DNA of 64,000 nucleotides from SIG603 sp963589785 (GCA_963589785.1 CAVAMJ010000005.1:80396-144395); one strand, 5' to 3'. Positions 16,929 through 26,393 are shown, counted from the first letter of the stretch. The notes: generated from the sequence alone by a model not told the origin. Program-made: numbers and translations.

Positions 16929-17570
16929 ATGACAGATAAGGAACTGCTCGATATTTATGCAGGATTGGTACCGTTCTTGTCTACCGTTTGCGGTGCGGGC
17001 AGCGAGATCGTAATCCACGATGTAACCAACCCCGACCACTCCATTGTGGCTATCGGCAACGGCAACTCAGGCAGAAGCGTGGGAGATCCTATGACCGACT
17101 TTGCGCGTGAGCTTCAAAAAGAGTGTGTTTACCGTGACTGCGAATCAATGCTTAATTATAAAGGAAAGACGAAATCCGGAGATTTCCTTTCTTCTACTTA
17201 CTTTATTAAGAATGAAGGCAGACTCATAGGCATGCTTTGCATTAATAAGGAACTCACAGCAATCAAGGAGCTTAATCATGTCCTTGAGGGCTTGCTCGAG
17301 AGATTTAACCTTTCTGCTCCGCTTGACGGAACTCCGTCAGAGGATTTGAACAGCCCGCTTGCCGATGTGATTCACGCAAGAATTGCTGATATTATTTCAC
17401 AAAGCGGTATCTCACCGACTCACATGACCATGCAGGAGAAAGTTCGAGTCGTTCACAAGCTCGACGCTGACGGCGTCCTTATGATGAAAGGCGCAGTGGC
17501 TGAAATTGCCGACCAGCTTTCTGTTTCGGTGCCCACGGTTTATCGATATCTCAATAAACCAGAAGAGTAA
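16929..17570 (+). CDS. YheO/DauR-like transcriptional regulator (PAS plus HTH)
   Basis: A DNA-binding regulator of 213 residues. The N-terminal half resembles the YheO-type PAS domain (VIHDVTNPDHSIVAIGNG, then GRLIGMLCIN). The C-terminal half has a helix-turn-helix ending VSVPTVYRYLNKP, as in DauR-type proteins. Related proteins control amino-acid or cysteine catabolism. It is divergent from the ridA-permease-lyase operon, across a region with three dyads, so it probably controls that operon and itself. The ligand is unknown. Confidence 0.85.
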   Translation: MTDKELLDIYAGLVPFLSTVCGAGSEIVIHDVTNPDHSIVAIGNGNSGRSVGDPMTDFARELQKECVYRDCESMLNYKGKTKSGDFLSSTYFIKNEGRLIGMLCINKELTAIKELNHVLEGLLERFNLSAPLDGTPSEDLNSPLADVIHARIADIISQSGISPTHMTMQEKVRVVHKLDADGVLMMKGAVAEIADQLSVSVPTVYRYLNKPEE

Positions 17571-17584
17571 TATTGCAAAAAAAC

Positions 17585-17616
17585 AAGACGCTCCGGTAAA
17601 AAACCGAAGCGTCTTT
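17585..17616 (+). terminator. Terminator of the YheO-like regulator gene
   Basis: A stem of about 12 bp with one mismatch (17585-17597 with 17603-17615) and an A-rich loop, followed by a T-rich stretch. Confidence 0.85.
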
Positions 17617-17795
17617 GCTTTCAACACGACAAATTATAGTTTCATTGATGAAAAAAGTAAATAGGCAAAATCAACAAAAGATAAAAATTTTATCACGGTG
17701 ATTTTGAACTTATCAATTTACAGTATTAAAGCTTTAAATTGTGATAAGACACAAGAAATAGTTAATTTTAGCTTATATTATCGGAGATAACCTAT

Positions 17796-18695
17796 ATGAC
17801 CTTACAGCAGCTTTTGTACTTTGTGACAGCGGTAGAGTGCGGAAATATTACTGCCGCCGCAGAAAAATTATATATTTCTCAGCCGAGCCTTAGCAATGCA
17901 ATTCATAACCTTGAAAAAGAAATGGGTATAGTTGCTTTTTCTCGCTCGAATAAGGGTGTAGTTCTAACGCATGAGGGAGAGGAGTTGCTTTCTTTTTCAA
18001 GAAATCTTCTTGAACAAGCTGAGGTTATGAAGGAGCATTTCGGAACAGGTGAAAAGCGTTCTCCTAAATTTTCGGTTTCGTGCCAGCATTATTCGTTTGC
18101 CGTGAATGCATTTGTCGAACTTGTCAAGGAATTTGACGCAGATCAATACAGTTTTATTCTCCGTGAAACTCAGACGGGAGAAATTATTGATGATGTTGCG
18201 AACGGTAATTCAGAGATTGGAATAATTTATCTGTCGGAGAGTAACGAAGAGGTACTGACAAAGCTTATTAAAAAGAATGAACTTGTCTACACGAAACTGT
18301 TTTTTGCAAAGCCACATGTTTTTATATGTAAAGATCATCCGCTTGCAAAGAGAGAGTCGGTAACACCAGAGGAACTGAAGCCCTACCCTTACTTAGTTTT
18401 TGAACAGGGTGAGAGAAACTCGTTCTATTTTTCTGAAGAGCTTGTCAGTGTGCTCGATTTCCCGAAGCATATTCAAGTAAGGGACAGGGCAACGCTGTTT
18501 AATTTGGTCATTGGATTAAACGGATTTACAGTAAGCTCGGGTGTCATTGACTCAAAACTTAATGGTGACAGCATAATAGCAAGACCTCTTGAAATTGACG
18601 GTAACATGCGAATAGGCTATATAAAGAAAAAGAATATCATGCTTTCAAGATATGCGGAATACTATCTTGATGCACTTAAAAAGAATTTGCAATAG
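17796..18695 (+). CDS. LysR-family transcriptional regulator
   Basis: 299 residues with an N-terminal winged HTH (MTLQQLLYFVTAVECGN through QPSLSNAIHNLEKEMG) and a periplasmic-binding-like effector domain. It is transcribed alone, with no intact target gene beside it. The only neighbour downstream is a 3' gene remnant at 18701-18808, so the original target may have been lost. Effector and targets unknown. Confidence 0.9.
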   Translation: MTLQQLLYFVTAVECGNITAAAEKLYISQPSLSNAIHNLEKEMGIVAFSRSNKGVVLTHEGEELLSFSRNLLEQAEVMKEHFGTGEKRSPKFSVSCQHYSFAVNAFVELVKEFDADQYSFILRETQTGEIIDDVANGNSEIGIIYLSESNEEVLTKLIKKNELVYTKLFFAKPHVFICKDHPLAKRESVTPEELKPYPYLVFEQGERNSFYFSEELVSVLDFPKHIQVRDRATLFNLVIGLNGFTVSSGVIDSKLNGDSIIARPLEIDGNMRIGYIKKKNIMLSRYAEYYLDALKKNLQ

Positions 18696-18700
18696 CTTAA

Positions 18701-18808
18701 TTTCATCGTTGCGGTTTTGCTTCATGCGAAATCGGTAATAAGCTGACAGAGGAGCAGTGGAATAAGCTCGAACTCGTAAAAAAGATTGCAGAAGAAGTTT
18801 GGGGATAA
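18701..18808 (+). pseudogene. 3' remnant of a degraded gene
   Basis: A 35-codon open stretch begins right after a stop and ends with TAA at 18806-18808. It reads like a normal protein C-terminus: charged, helical, with EIGNKLTEEQWNKLELVKKI then AEEVWG. It has no ATG, GTG or TTG in frame and no ribosome-binding site, so it cannot be a complete gene. A rho-independent terminator follows directly. I do not recognise the parent family. Confidence 0.55.
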
Positions 18809-18826
18809 ATTTAACATTATTAAAAG

Positions 18827-18864
18827 AAAAGGGCATTCGGCATAAAGTCGAGTGTCCTTTTTTG
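18827..18864 (+). terminator. Terminator after the LysR gene and gene remnant
   Basis: A long stem with several G-U pairs (18827-18840 with 18846-18860) and a 5-nt loop, followed by T residues. Confidence 0.75.
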
Positions 18865-19169
18865 ATTATGTGAAGATAAATAGCTTTACAGCAAAGTTGA
18901 TGTTCTTAGCAAAATATATAAATATCAAACGGTAATTTAAATTTACAGTAAAATATAAGTAGATAAAATGACGAAGATGATACCTTTAAAATAATTAAGT
19001 GGTTAATGATTAAACGACTGTTAAAAATAAGCGACTTATTATAATATTTAGATTAAATTCAAAAGATTAAGAATTGTCATAAAAGAAAATAAGTTGTAAC
19101 AAAGTTGTAATAAATTTTGCCGATACGGTTAATTTTTAGTATAAATGACAAATAAATTCGTTGAAATTA
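18865..19169. other. AT-rich intergenic stretch without recognised features
   Basis: About 300 bases of AT-rich sequence between the terminator and the opp promoter. I found no coding frame, RNA gene or strong hairpin in it. Confidence 0.6.
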
Positions 19170-19198
19170 TTGACAAATTTTGAACTCGGTGTTAGACT
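19170..19198 (+). promoter_or_regulatory. Promoter of the opp operon with a long leader
   Basis: TTGACA at 19170-19175 and TAGACT at 19193-19198 with a 17-base spacer. Transcription would begin near 19205, leaving a 5' leader of about 228 nt. The leader opens with an 8-bp inverted repeat (ACCGAAAA at 19210-19217, TTTTCGGT at 19232-19239). No known riboswitch class is recognised in it. Confidence 0.65.
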
Positions 19199-19432
19199 AA
19201 ATGCATAAAACCGAAAAGAAAACTTCCACAATTTTCGGTAACTTGTTAATATTTACCTATATACAGCACGGTTTTGAATTGTTCTTGATTGTGCCGTATG
19301 CGTAAAGTTTGTTGGATTTACAGGCTTCGTTTTTCCGAGCGGTCGCTGGGTATTTTTGACCGTAAGGTGTGGTGGACGATGCTTTCTTTGCGAAATAGGG
19401 AATAGGCAAGAAAAATAAAAGTGAGGTATTGT

Positions 19433-21436
19433 ATGATGAAGAAAAAAACTTTAGCGCTTCTCCTCGCTGCAGTTATGATCGTTTCCGGTGCTCTTACCGG
19501 ATGCGGCTCAAGCTCAAGCAGCACAGAGAGCACAGCAGGTGATTCTTCTGCAAGTGAGACGACAGATTCGACCGAGTCTTCAAGCACAGGCACTAATGCC
19601 GCTGCCGGACTTACAACAGCTGTCGGAACACCTAGAGACGAGACACTTATCGTTGAGACTCAGTCTCCTACAGATGTTCCCGGTCAGTTCAACTCCTATA
19701 TGACCGGTACACAGATGGGCTTCGGTATTCATCAGTTAATGAGCATTCATCTTTGGGAGATGGACACTGTTAAAGGTGAGCAGTTCCCAGAGCTCGCAGC
19801 TGACATGGGTACTCCGAATGATGACTACACAGAGTGGACAGTTAAGCTTCGTGAGGGCATCAAGTGGTCTGATGGTCAGGATGTAAATGCTGATGACGTT
19901 GTCTTCACATTCCAGATGATCATGGACAACACAGCTATTTCTGCTAACGCAGCTACAAACCTTTACATCAAGAGTGTTGAGAAGGTTGATGACTACACAG
20001 TCAAGTTCACAATGAAGGAAAGCTTCCCGAGATTCACACAGCGTTACGGTATCACAGTTTGGGGTACTGATTACAGAATCGTTCCTGAGCACATCTACTC
20101 ACAGCAGGCTGATGTCACTACATTTAAGGATGAAGATCCGGTAGTTGCAGGTCCTTACACAGTTGCTCAGTATGATTCCAACGGTTCTTGGATTCTTTAC
20201 CAGCTCCGTGAAGACTGGCAGGATTCTTCTCTCGGCGTTGTAGGAGCTGACTACTACGGCTACACAGCTGATCAGACACCTCCTAAGTACGTTTGGTTCC
20301 GTTACCTCGGCGATTCTGCTACAAGACAGATGGAAATGGTTCAGAACAACGTTGATATCCTCTGCGAAGTTACAATGGAAGAGCTCGACGCTATGATGGG
20401 CCAGAACGACAAGATCTCTGCATGGTACGATGAATTCCCATATGCTACTGCTGATGACCCGGGTGCTAAGTCCGTAGTCTTCTCAGAAGGCAAGGGTGCT
20501 CCGTACGATAACAAAGACTTCCGTTGGGCTATCGTTCTTGCACTTGACATCGATCAGATTTCTATGAACATCTTCTCCGGCGCTGGTCGTGTTGCTCCTA
20601 TCCCGCTCATGAACAACACTGAGTATCTCCAGGAGACATACACAATCCCAATGCAGGAGTGGCTCGAGAACTTTGAGCTTGATCTTGGCGACGGCACAAC
20701 AATCAAGCCTTATGACACAGGCTACGCAAAGCGTATGGCTGAGGCTACAGGCGTAACAGGCACAGACGAAGAGCTCATCTCAATGTTCGGTGCAGGTTGG
20801 TGGAAGCATGACGAAGAGGCTGCTGAGAAGCTCCTCGTTAAGGCAGGCTTCGAGAAGAAGGATGACGGTTGGTACTTCAATGGTGAGAAGTTCACAATGG
20901 AGATCAGCTATATCGCAGATACAGAGACACAGGCTGCTCGTACAGCAACAGCTGTTTACAACCAGCTCCTCGACTTCGGTCTCGACGTAACAATCACATC
21001 TAAGTCCAGTGCAACATGGGATGTTGACGGTGGACAGGGCAACTACGAGCTTGGTGCATACTGGCCGTCAGCTGGTATCATGAAGGACTTCTACACCGGT
21101 ATCTCCGGTTGGAGCAATGAGCTTATCAAGCCTCTCGGCGAGACAGGTTCAGGTCAGGGCGCACGTTGGAACAACCAGGAAGCTACTGATATCATAAACA
21201 AGCTTGCTAACACAGATCCGACAAGTGATGAAGCATATGAGCTCACAACAGAATTCCTCAAGATCGCTGTTGAAGAGATGCCTGCTATCAACTTCACAAA
21301 CGGTACAAAGTTCGTTCCTACAAACAGCACTTACTGGCAGGGCTACCCGAACTCCGAGAACGCATATGACGGTCCTTGGTGGTGGTGGAGCCGCTTCAAG
21401 TATCAGCTCCCGAACATTACACCTGTTCAGGGTTAA
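19433..21436 (+). CDS. Oligopeptide ABC transporter substrate-binding lipoprotein
   Basis: Extracellular peptide-binding component, about 667 residues, SBP_bac_5 family. It has a lipoprotein signal with an LTGC lipobox, then a Ser/Thr-rich linker of about 40 residues, then the family core (LREGIKWSDGQDVNADDVVFTF). The C-terminal region is tryptophan-rich (YDGPWWWWSRF). It is longer than the usual 550-600 residues. ATG 19433 is 6 bases from GAGG. ATG 19436 is equally possible. It heads a five-gene importer operon and is separated from the permeases by a strong hairpin. Confidence 0.92.
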   Translation: MMKKKTLALLLAAVMIVSGALTGCGSSSSSTESTAGDSSASETTDSTESSSTGTNAAAGLTTAVGTPRDETLIVETQSPTDVPGQFNSYMTGTQMGFGIHQLMSIHLWEMDTVKGEQFPELAADMGTPNDDYTEWTVKLREGIKWSDGQDVNADDVVFTFQMIMDNTAISANAATNLYIKSVEKVDDYTVKFTMKESFPRFTQRYGITVWGTDYRIVPEHIYSQQADVTTFKDEDPVVAGPYTVAQYDSNGSWILYQLREDWQDSSLGVVGADYYGYTADQTPPKYVWFRYLGDSATRQMEMVQNNVDILCEVTMEELDAMMGQNDKISAWYDEFPYATADDPGAKSVVFSEGKGAPYDNKDFRWAIVLALDIDQISMNIFSGAGRVAPIPLMNNTEYLQETYTIPMQEWLENFELDLGDGTTIKPYDTGYAKRMAEATGVTGTDEELISMFGAGWWKHDEEAAEKLLVKAGFEKKDDGWYFNGEKFTMEISYIADTETQAARTATAVYNQLLDFGLDVTITSKSSATWDVDGGQGNYELGAYWPSAGIMKDFYTGISGWSNELIKPLGETGSGQGARWNNQEATDIINKLANTDPTSDEAYELTTEFLKIAVEEMPAINFTNGTKFVPTNSTYWQGYPNSENAYDGPWWWWSRFKYQLPNITPVQG

Positions 21437-21490
21437 TGTTAAAGCTTGCTTGAATTAGCTAAATCGCATTAATCAGATGATTTAAATTGA

Positions 21491-21527
21491 CGGGGGCGTG
21501 TGCCAAATACCCATGACCACGTCCCCG
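21491..21527 (+). terminator. Intercistronic hairpin between the opp binding-protein gene and permeases
   Basis: A GC-rich 10-bp stem (21491-21500 with 21518-21527, one G-U pair) and a 17-nt loop, followed by a short T-rich stretch. It probably stabilises the upstream message or causes partial termination, so that more binding protein than permease is made. Confidence 0.65.
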
Positions 21528-21590
21528 CCATTTTAATCAATAATTCTTTGAAATCCCCTTTTACAAATTGTCAAATGAGGAAGTGTGGCT

Positions 21591-22589
21591 GTGAAATTTA
21601 AAACATTCTTTTTAAAGCGCCTTCTCGCTTGGGCATTGACGATTTTGATCGGTGTTACGTTCATCTTCTTCATCCCAAGAATGTTCCCTTCCGACCCGGT
21701 TGAGAACATGATTTCCCAGATGCAGTCCCGTTCAGGTAACATGGACCCTGCAGAAATGGAAGCGCTCAGATATCAACTTAGAGTTCAGTTCGGTCTCGAC
21801 GGTACTCTTCTCGAACAGTACGGATATTTCTTGTGGCATGGCTTGCTGCATTTTGACTTCGGTCCGTCACTTATGAGTTACCCGGAGCCGGTTGTAAACA
21901 TTATAAGTCGTAACTTGCCGTATACACTCGGCTTGTCACTGACATCAACAATTCTTGCTTGGATAATCGGTAACTTTATCGGTTTGCTCGCAGGTTTCCG
22001 TAAGAATAAGCGTTCCTCGAAGATTCTTGAGGGTATTGCAATTTGTATCTACCCGATTCCTTACTTCTTGATTGCTCTTGTTCTTCAGATCGTATTCGCA
22101 TATGTCCTTGGCTGGTTCCCGATTACGACAACTCTTGTCACATTCGGAACAACAGCACAGTATATTTCATCGCTTCTCAAGGCATCTGTTCTTCCGGCAG
22201 TTTCAATGCTCCTTCTCGGAACAGGTTGGTGGATTATCTCCATGAAGTCCTTGGCTAGCACAACAAGTGAAGAGGACTTCGTTCTCTACGCACGTTATCG
22301 TGGCATCTCCGAGAGAAAGATCGGTATAAGCTACGTTCTTCGTAACTCCATCTTAACTCAGATTACTGCTTTGGCAATGAGCCTCGGCGGAGTCTTCGGC
22401 GGTTCCATCATGACAGAAATCATCTTCGGTTATCCCGGAGTTGGTACCTTAATTCAGAAGGCTATTCTTCAGTCTGACTATAACATGATTCTCGGATGTA
22501 TCACAATTTCTATCGTTGCTATCTCAACTGCAACACTTATTGTTGATATTATTTATCCGTTTATCGACCCAAGAATTCGTTACGGCTAA
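21591..22589 (+). CDS. Peptide ABC transporter permease (OppB/DppB-like)
   Basis: Integral membrane permease of about 332 residues with six membrane segments. It has the N-terminal FKTFFLKRLLAWALTI helix and the conserved DPV and GLD regions of OppB. The binding-protein-dependent motif ARYRGISERKIG is in the C-terminal part, and FGYPGVG and DIIYPFIDPRIRYG close the protein. Two GTG starts are possible. The one at 21591 has GAGGAAG at better spacing than the one at 21585. Pairs with the OppC-like gene 18 bases downstream. Confidence 0.92.
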   Translation: MKFKTFFLKRLLAWALTILIGVTFIFFIPRMFPSDPVENMISQMQSRSGNMDPAEMEALRYQLRVQFGLDGTLLEQYGYFLWHGLLHFDFGPSLMSYPEPVVNIISRNLPYTLGLSLTSTILAWIIGNFIGLLAGFRKNKRSSKILEGIAICIYPIPYFLIALVLQIVFAYVLGWFPITTTLVTFGTTAQYISSLLKASVLPAVSMLLLGTGWWIISMKSLASTTSEEDFVLYARYRGISERKIGISYVLRNSILTQITALAMSLGGVFGGSIMTEIIFGYPGVGTLIQKAILQSDYNMILGCITISIVAISTATLIVDIIYPFIDPRIRYG

Positions 22590-22607
22590 TAAAGGGAGGT
22601 TGTTGTT

Positions 22608-23453
22608 ATGAAAGGCTTTGCTAAATTCTGGAAAACAACAAACGGCCGCCTGAAAATTGGTTTGATTTCGACATTATTCTTTCTGGTCATCGGATTTGTT
22701 GTTTACTATATTCCACATGTAAATCCATTTACTTATAATACCTACACCGCTAAGCTTGGAGCATCTGCTTCACACTGGCTTGGTACTACTTCAATGGGAC
22801 AGGATGTTGTTTGGCTTCTTATCGAGGCTATCCACAACTCACTTGTTATTGGTCTCATCGTTGCTACACTCGGTACAGTCGTAGGTGTTTTCGTCGGACT
22901 TCTCGCCGGTTTTGCCGGTGGAGCACTTGATCGTATCCTTATGGTCATCACCGACACATTCGTTGTTATTCCGTCTCTTCCGATTCTCATCATGATGACA
23001 TCACTCATGAAGGGCGGTTCCACAACAATCGTTATGGCTCTTGTTCTTGCAATGTTTGCTTGGGCATGGCCGAGCCGTCAGATTCGTTCTATGGCTCTTT
23101 CCATCAAGGAGCGTGACTTTATCCATACCGCAAGATTCTCCGGTGAGGGAATGGTTCAGATCGTTGTAACCGAGATTCTTCCTTATGCACTCACATGGTC
23201 ACTTTCCAACTTTATGAACGCTGTTCTTTCCGCTATCGGTTCTGAGTCTTCACTTGCTGTTCTCGGTCTTTCTCCGGGAAACCTCGTATCTCTCGGTAAT
23301 ATGATTCAGTGGGCAAGAGAGTACAACGCAATTTTCAATAAGCAGTATCTCTGGATCGGTGCTCCGATTGTTGCTACTGTTGTTCTGTTCATTGGTCTGT
23401 TCTTACTCATCACAGGCTACAATGACTATCTATCTATGAAGAGAGGCAGGTAA
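22608..23453 (+). CDS. Peptide ABC transporter permease (OppC/DppC-like)
   Basis: Second permease, 281 residues, with about six membrane segments. It carries the OppC features LGTTSMGQDVVWLLIEA and a permease loop (DFIHTARFSGEGM). GGGAGG lies before the ATG. It ends six bases before the first ATPase gene. Length is normal for the family. Confidence 0.92.
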   Translation: MKGFAKFWKTTNGRLKIGLISTLFFLVIGFVVYYIPHVNPFTYNTYTAKLGASASHWLGTTSMGQDVVWLLIEAIHNSLVIGLIVATLGTVVGVFVGLLAGFAGGALDRILMVITDTFVVIPSLPILIMMTSLMKGGSTTIVMALVLAMFAWAWPSRQIRSMALSIKERDFIHTARFSGEGMVQIVVTEILPYALTWSLSNFMNAVLSAIGSESSLAVLGLSPGNLVSLGNMIQWAREYNAIFNKQYLWIGAPIVATVVLFIGLFLLITGYNDYLSMKRGR

Positions 23454-23459
23454 GCGAGT

Positions 23460-24440
23460 ATGTTAAAAGTCGATAATCTGTCCACTTCTTATAAGCTGAT
23501 CGATGGCGACGTTCATGTTTTGAACGATCTTAACTTTGAGATTAAAGATAATGAGATTTTCGGTATTGCGGGTGAGTCCGGATGCGGAAAAACAACATTG
23601 CTTAAAACCCTTTATGATATCATCGAATTCCCGCTTGAGATTGACAAGGGAAAGGTTATTCTCAGCGGCGAAAAGAATGGACAGCCATTTTCTTATGAGT
23701 CGGGAAACATTCACAAAACTTGGTGGAATAATATTTCTTATGTTCCTCAGGCCGCACAGAGTGTTCTTAACCCAATCGTAAGATTAAAGAAACAGTTCCT
23801 TGATTCTATTCCGGAGGAAGACCGCAAGAACGAGACTAAGGAGCAGACCCTTGCTCGAGTTGCAGAGTACCTCAAGGAGTTAAATCTTTCACCGGATATT
23901 TTGGAGTCATATCCTTTCCAGCTTTCCGGTGGTATGCGTCAGCGTGTTATCATTGCTCTCGCAACATTTATGAGCCCTAATGTTGTTCTTGCCGATGAGC
24001 CGACAACAGCACTGGATGTTGTCGTTCAGAAAGGTATTCTTCTCATGCTTATGAAGCTTCAGAAGAGACTTAAGAACACAATGGTTATTGTTAGCCATGA
24101 TATGGGCGTTCACTATCAGATTACAGACCGTATGGCTATCATGTATTCAGGTAGTGTTATTGAGCTCGGACCTACTGAATCAATCTTTGAAGATCCAATT
24201 CATCCGTACACTCAGATGCTCGTTAACTCTCTGCCAAGAGTTGGTGACAAGAGCCAGAAGGTTGGTATTCCGGGTCGTCCGCCGGCACTTAAGAATCCTC
24301 CTCCGGGATGCCGTTTTGCCGCACGTTGCCCGTATGCTACTGACAAGTGCCGTTCAGAGGTTCCAGAGTTCCGCGAGGTTAAGCCGGGACGCTTTGCAGC
24401 TTGCCATTTATTAAATGAGGGGGTGGAGAAGAATGGCTAA
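23460..24440 (+). CDS. Peptide ABC transporter ATP-binding protein (OppD/DppD-like)
   Basis: First ATPase, 326 residues. Walker A GESGCGKTT is near residue 38, followed by signature LSGGMRQR, Walker B VVLADEP and switch histidine VSHDM. The C-terminal peptide-transporter extension has GCRFAARCPYATDKC, a cysteine-rich segment that binds a cluster in related proteins. It overlaps the OppF-like gene by 8 bases. Confidence 0.94.
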   Translation: MLKVDNLSTSYKLIDGDVHVLNDLNFEIKDNEIFGIAGESGCGKTTLLKTLYDIIEFPLEIDKGKVILSGEKNGQPFSYESGNIHKTWWNNISYVPQAAQSVLNPIVRLKKQFLDSIPEEDRKNETKEQTLARVAEYLKELNLSPDILESYPFQLSGGMRQRVIIALATFMSPNVVLADEPTTALDVVVQKGILLMLMKLQKRLKNTMVIVSHDMGVHYQITDRMAIMYSGSVIELGPTESIFEDPIHPYTQMLVNSLPRVGDKSQKVGIPGRPPALKNPPPGCRFAARCPYATDKCRSEVPEFREVKPGRFAACHLLNEGVEKNG

Positions 24441-25416
24441 AAATTTGCTTGAAATCAAAGGCGTAAGCAAGATTTTCCGTGTTGGCGGTATGCTTCGTGG
24501 TAAAAAGCTTGTTGCAGTTGATGATGTCACACTCTCCATCGAGGCTGATAAGCCCGTTATCCTCTCCGTTGTTGGTGAGTCAGGTTGCGGTAAGTCAACA
24601 CTTTGTAAGATGGTTCTTCGTCTTCACAATCCCGATATCGGTGATATTGTGCTCGACGGAAAGTCCTATCTTGATAAGAAAAGCTACAATCCTAAGCAGT
24701 TTAAGCTTGATGTACAGCCAATTTTCCAGAACCCTTATGAGTCTTTCTCGGCTCGTAAAGCTGTTGATACATATCTTTTCAACACAGCACTTCGTCTTGG
24801 CATAGCTAAGAACAAGAAGGAAGCTACCGAAATTGTCGATGAGGCACTTAAGAGCGTAGGTCTTTCACTCGCTGTTGTTAAGGGTAAGTATCCGACGCAG
24901 TTCTCCGGTGGTGAGCTTCAGAGAGTTTCAATTGCACGTGCTCTTATCACACGTCCTAAGCTTATCATTGCCGATGAGCCTGTTGCAGCTATCGATGCTT
25001 CGATGAAGATGAACATCGTTAACCTCTTTAAGGAAATTAAAGATAAGTACAACGTTTCGTTCATTTACATCACCCATGACCTTTCTACTGCATACTACGT
25101 ATCCGATTATATTGCAACTCTTTATCGTGGCTGCTTAATCGAATATGGTCCTGCTAAGGAAATCATGGATAACCCTGCTCATCCTTACACAGAGCTCCTC
25201 ATGACGAGTGTTCCGCGTATCGGTGATAAGTGGATTGACAATGAAATGGCTTTGCCTGATATGGAGTCTAAGGAATATTCAATCTCCTATTGCAAGTTTG
25301 CTCCTCGTTGCCCTTATGCAACAGACGAATGCAGACAGACAAGACCAGGCGAAACATTCATTAATGAGGGAAGAAAGGTTATGTGCCATCATCCGCTCAT
25401 TAAAGTCGAAAAGTAA
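24433..25416 (+). CDS. Peptide ABC transporter ATP-binding protein (OppF/DppF-like)
   Basis: Second ATPase, about 327 residues. Walker A GESGCGKST, signature FSGGELQR (first position F instead of L), Walker B LIIADEP and switch ITHDLS are visible. The C-terminus repeats the cysteine-rich CKFAPRCPYATDEC segment. The ATG at 24433 is chosen because GGTGGAGA lies just before it, inside the end of oppD. Last gene of the operon. Confidence 0.93.
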   Translation: MAKNLLEIKGVSKIFRVGGMLRGKKLVAVDDVTLSIEADKPVILSVVGESGCGKSTLCKMVLRLHNPDIGDIVLDGKSYLDKKSYNPKQFKLDVQPIFQNPYESFSARKAVDTYLFNTALRLGIAKNKKEATEIVDEALKSVGLSLAVVKGKYPTQFSGGELQRVSIARALITRPKLIIADEPVAAIDASMKMNIVNLFKEIKDKYNVSFIYITHDLSTAYYVSDYIATLYRGCLIEYGPAKEIMDNPAHPYTELLMTSVPRIGDKWIDNEMALPDMESKEYSISYCKFAPRCPYATDECRQTRPGETFINEGRKVMCHHPLIKVEK

Positions 25417-25456
25417 AATAAGTTGACTTGAAGTTCATCTTTTAAGTCGCACTTCT

Positions 25457-25486
25457 ACCCGCTGTGAATTTCACGGCGGGTTTTTC
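25457..25486 (+). terminator. Terminator of the opp operon
   Basis: A 10-bp stem (ACCCGCTGTG with CACGGCGGGT, one G-U pair) with a 5-nt loop, followed by TTTTT. Confidence 0.92.
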
Positions 25487-25585
25487 GTTTGTATTCAGAG
25501 ATGTGAAATGTATAAATTATATCTATCTAAGTCCTATTTACTTTAATAAGAAAGAATGATAAATTATGTGTAAGGAGTGGTAAAA

Positions 25586-26383
25586 ATGAAAATAGCATTA
25601 GTGCAAATGTCAAACAGCGGAAGTATTGAAAAGAACCTAAATAAGAGTTTAGATTATATAATAGAGGCGTCAAAGAACGGTGCCGACTTAGTGTTGTTTC
25701 CTGAGGTGCAACTCACTGAGTTTTTCCCTCAGTATCGTGAGCAAAATGTCGATGCTTATAAGATTGAATTAAATTCTGAAATCGTGACTAAAATTCGAGA
25801 ATGCTGTAAAGAGAATAATATTTATGCCGTGCCGAATATTTATTTGCTTGAGAATGAAAAAGCCTTTGATGCAAGTATTCTGATTGACAGAAAAGGAGAG
25901 ATAATCGGTACGCAGAAAATGGTGCATGTTGCTCAAGCTGACAAATTCTTTGAGCAAGATTATTACACTCCGTCAGATGATGGCTTTAAGGTGTTTGATA
26001 CTGAATTCGGAAAGATTGGAATAGTGGTTTGTTTTGACAGACATTATCCTGAGAGTATACGCACAGAAGCCTTAATGGGTGCGGATCTCATTTTAATTCC
26101 TACCGTTAACACTAAAGCCGAACCGTCAGAGATGTTCGAGTGGGAGCTCAGAGTACAAGCTTTTCATAACAGCGTTTTTGTCGCAATGTGCAACAGGGTA
26201 GGAAAAGAGGATGAAATGGACTTTTGCGGAGAATCTATAATCGTAAATCCTAACGGTGAAGTTGTCCTTAAAGCAAGCGATAAAGAGGAAATTCTATACG
26301 CTGAAGTCGATTTAAAAACCGCAAAAGAAATAAGAAATCAAAGACCATATACTAATTTAAGAAGAACAGAATTTTATCATTGA
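25586..26383 (+). CDS. Carbon-nitrogen hydrolase (nitrilase superfamily)
   Basis: Cytoplasmic amidase-type enzyme, 265 residues. The Glu-Lys-Cys triad is visible: Glu in FPEVQLTEF, Lys in GTQKMVHV and the nucleophile in VVCFDRHYPES. It resembles N-carbamoylputrescine amidase/omega-amidase-like members, but the substrate is not fixed by sequence. ATG 25586 is chosen for the AAGGAG 10 bases upstream. It starts a run of three genes with an ArsC-like protein and FBPase. A weak promoter (TTGTAT-16-TATAAA, 25489-25516) lies upstream. Confidence 0.88.
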   Translation: MKIALVQMSNSGSIEKNLNKSLDYIIEASKNGADLVLFPEVQLTEFFPQYREQNVDAYKIELNSEIVTKIRECCKENNIYAVPNIYLLENEKAFDASILIDRKGEIIGTQKMVHVAQADKFFEQDYYTPSDDGFKVFDTEFGKIGIVVCFDRHYPESIRTEALMGADLILIPTVNTKAEPSEMFEWELRVQAFHNSVFVAMCNRVGKEDEMDFCGESIIVNPNGEVVLKASDKEEILYAEVDLKTAKEIRNQRPYTNLRRTEFYH

Positions 26384-26393
26384 GAAGAGAATA

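Noticed and set aside
19340..19362. Hairpin CGGTC/GACCG in the opp leader as a riboswitch
   Set aside because: Only 5 bp with a 13-nt loop, and no conserved aptamer core that I recognise.
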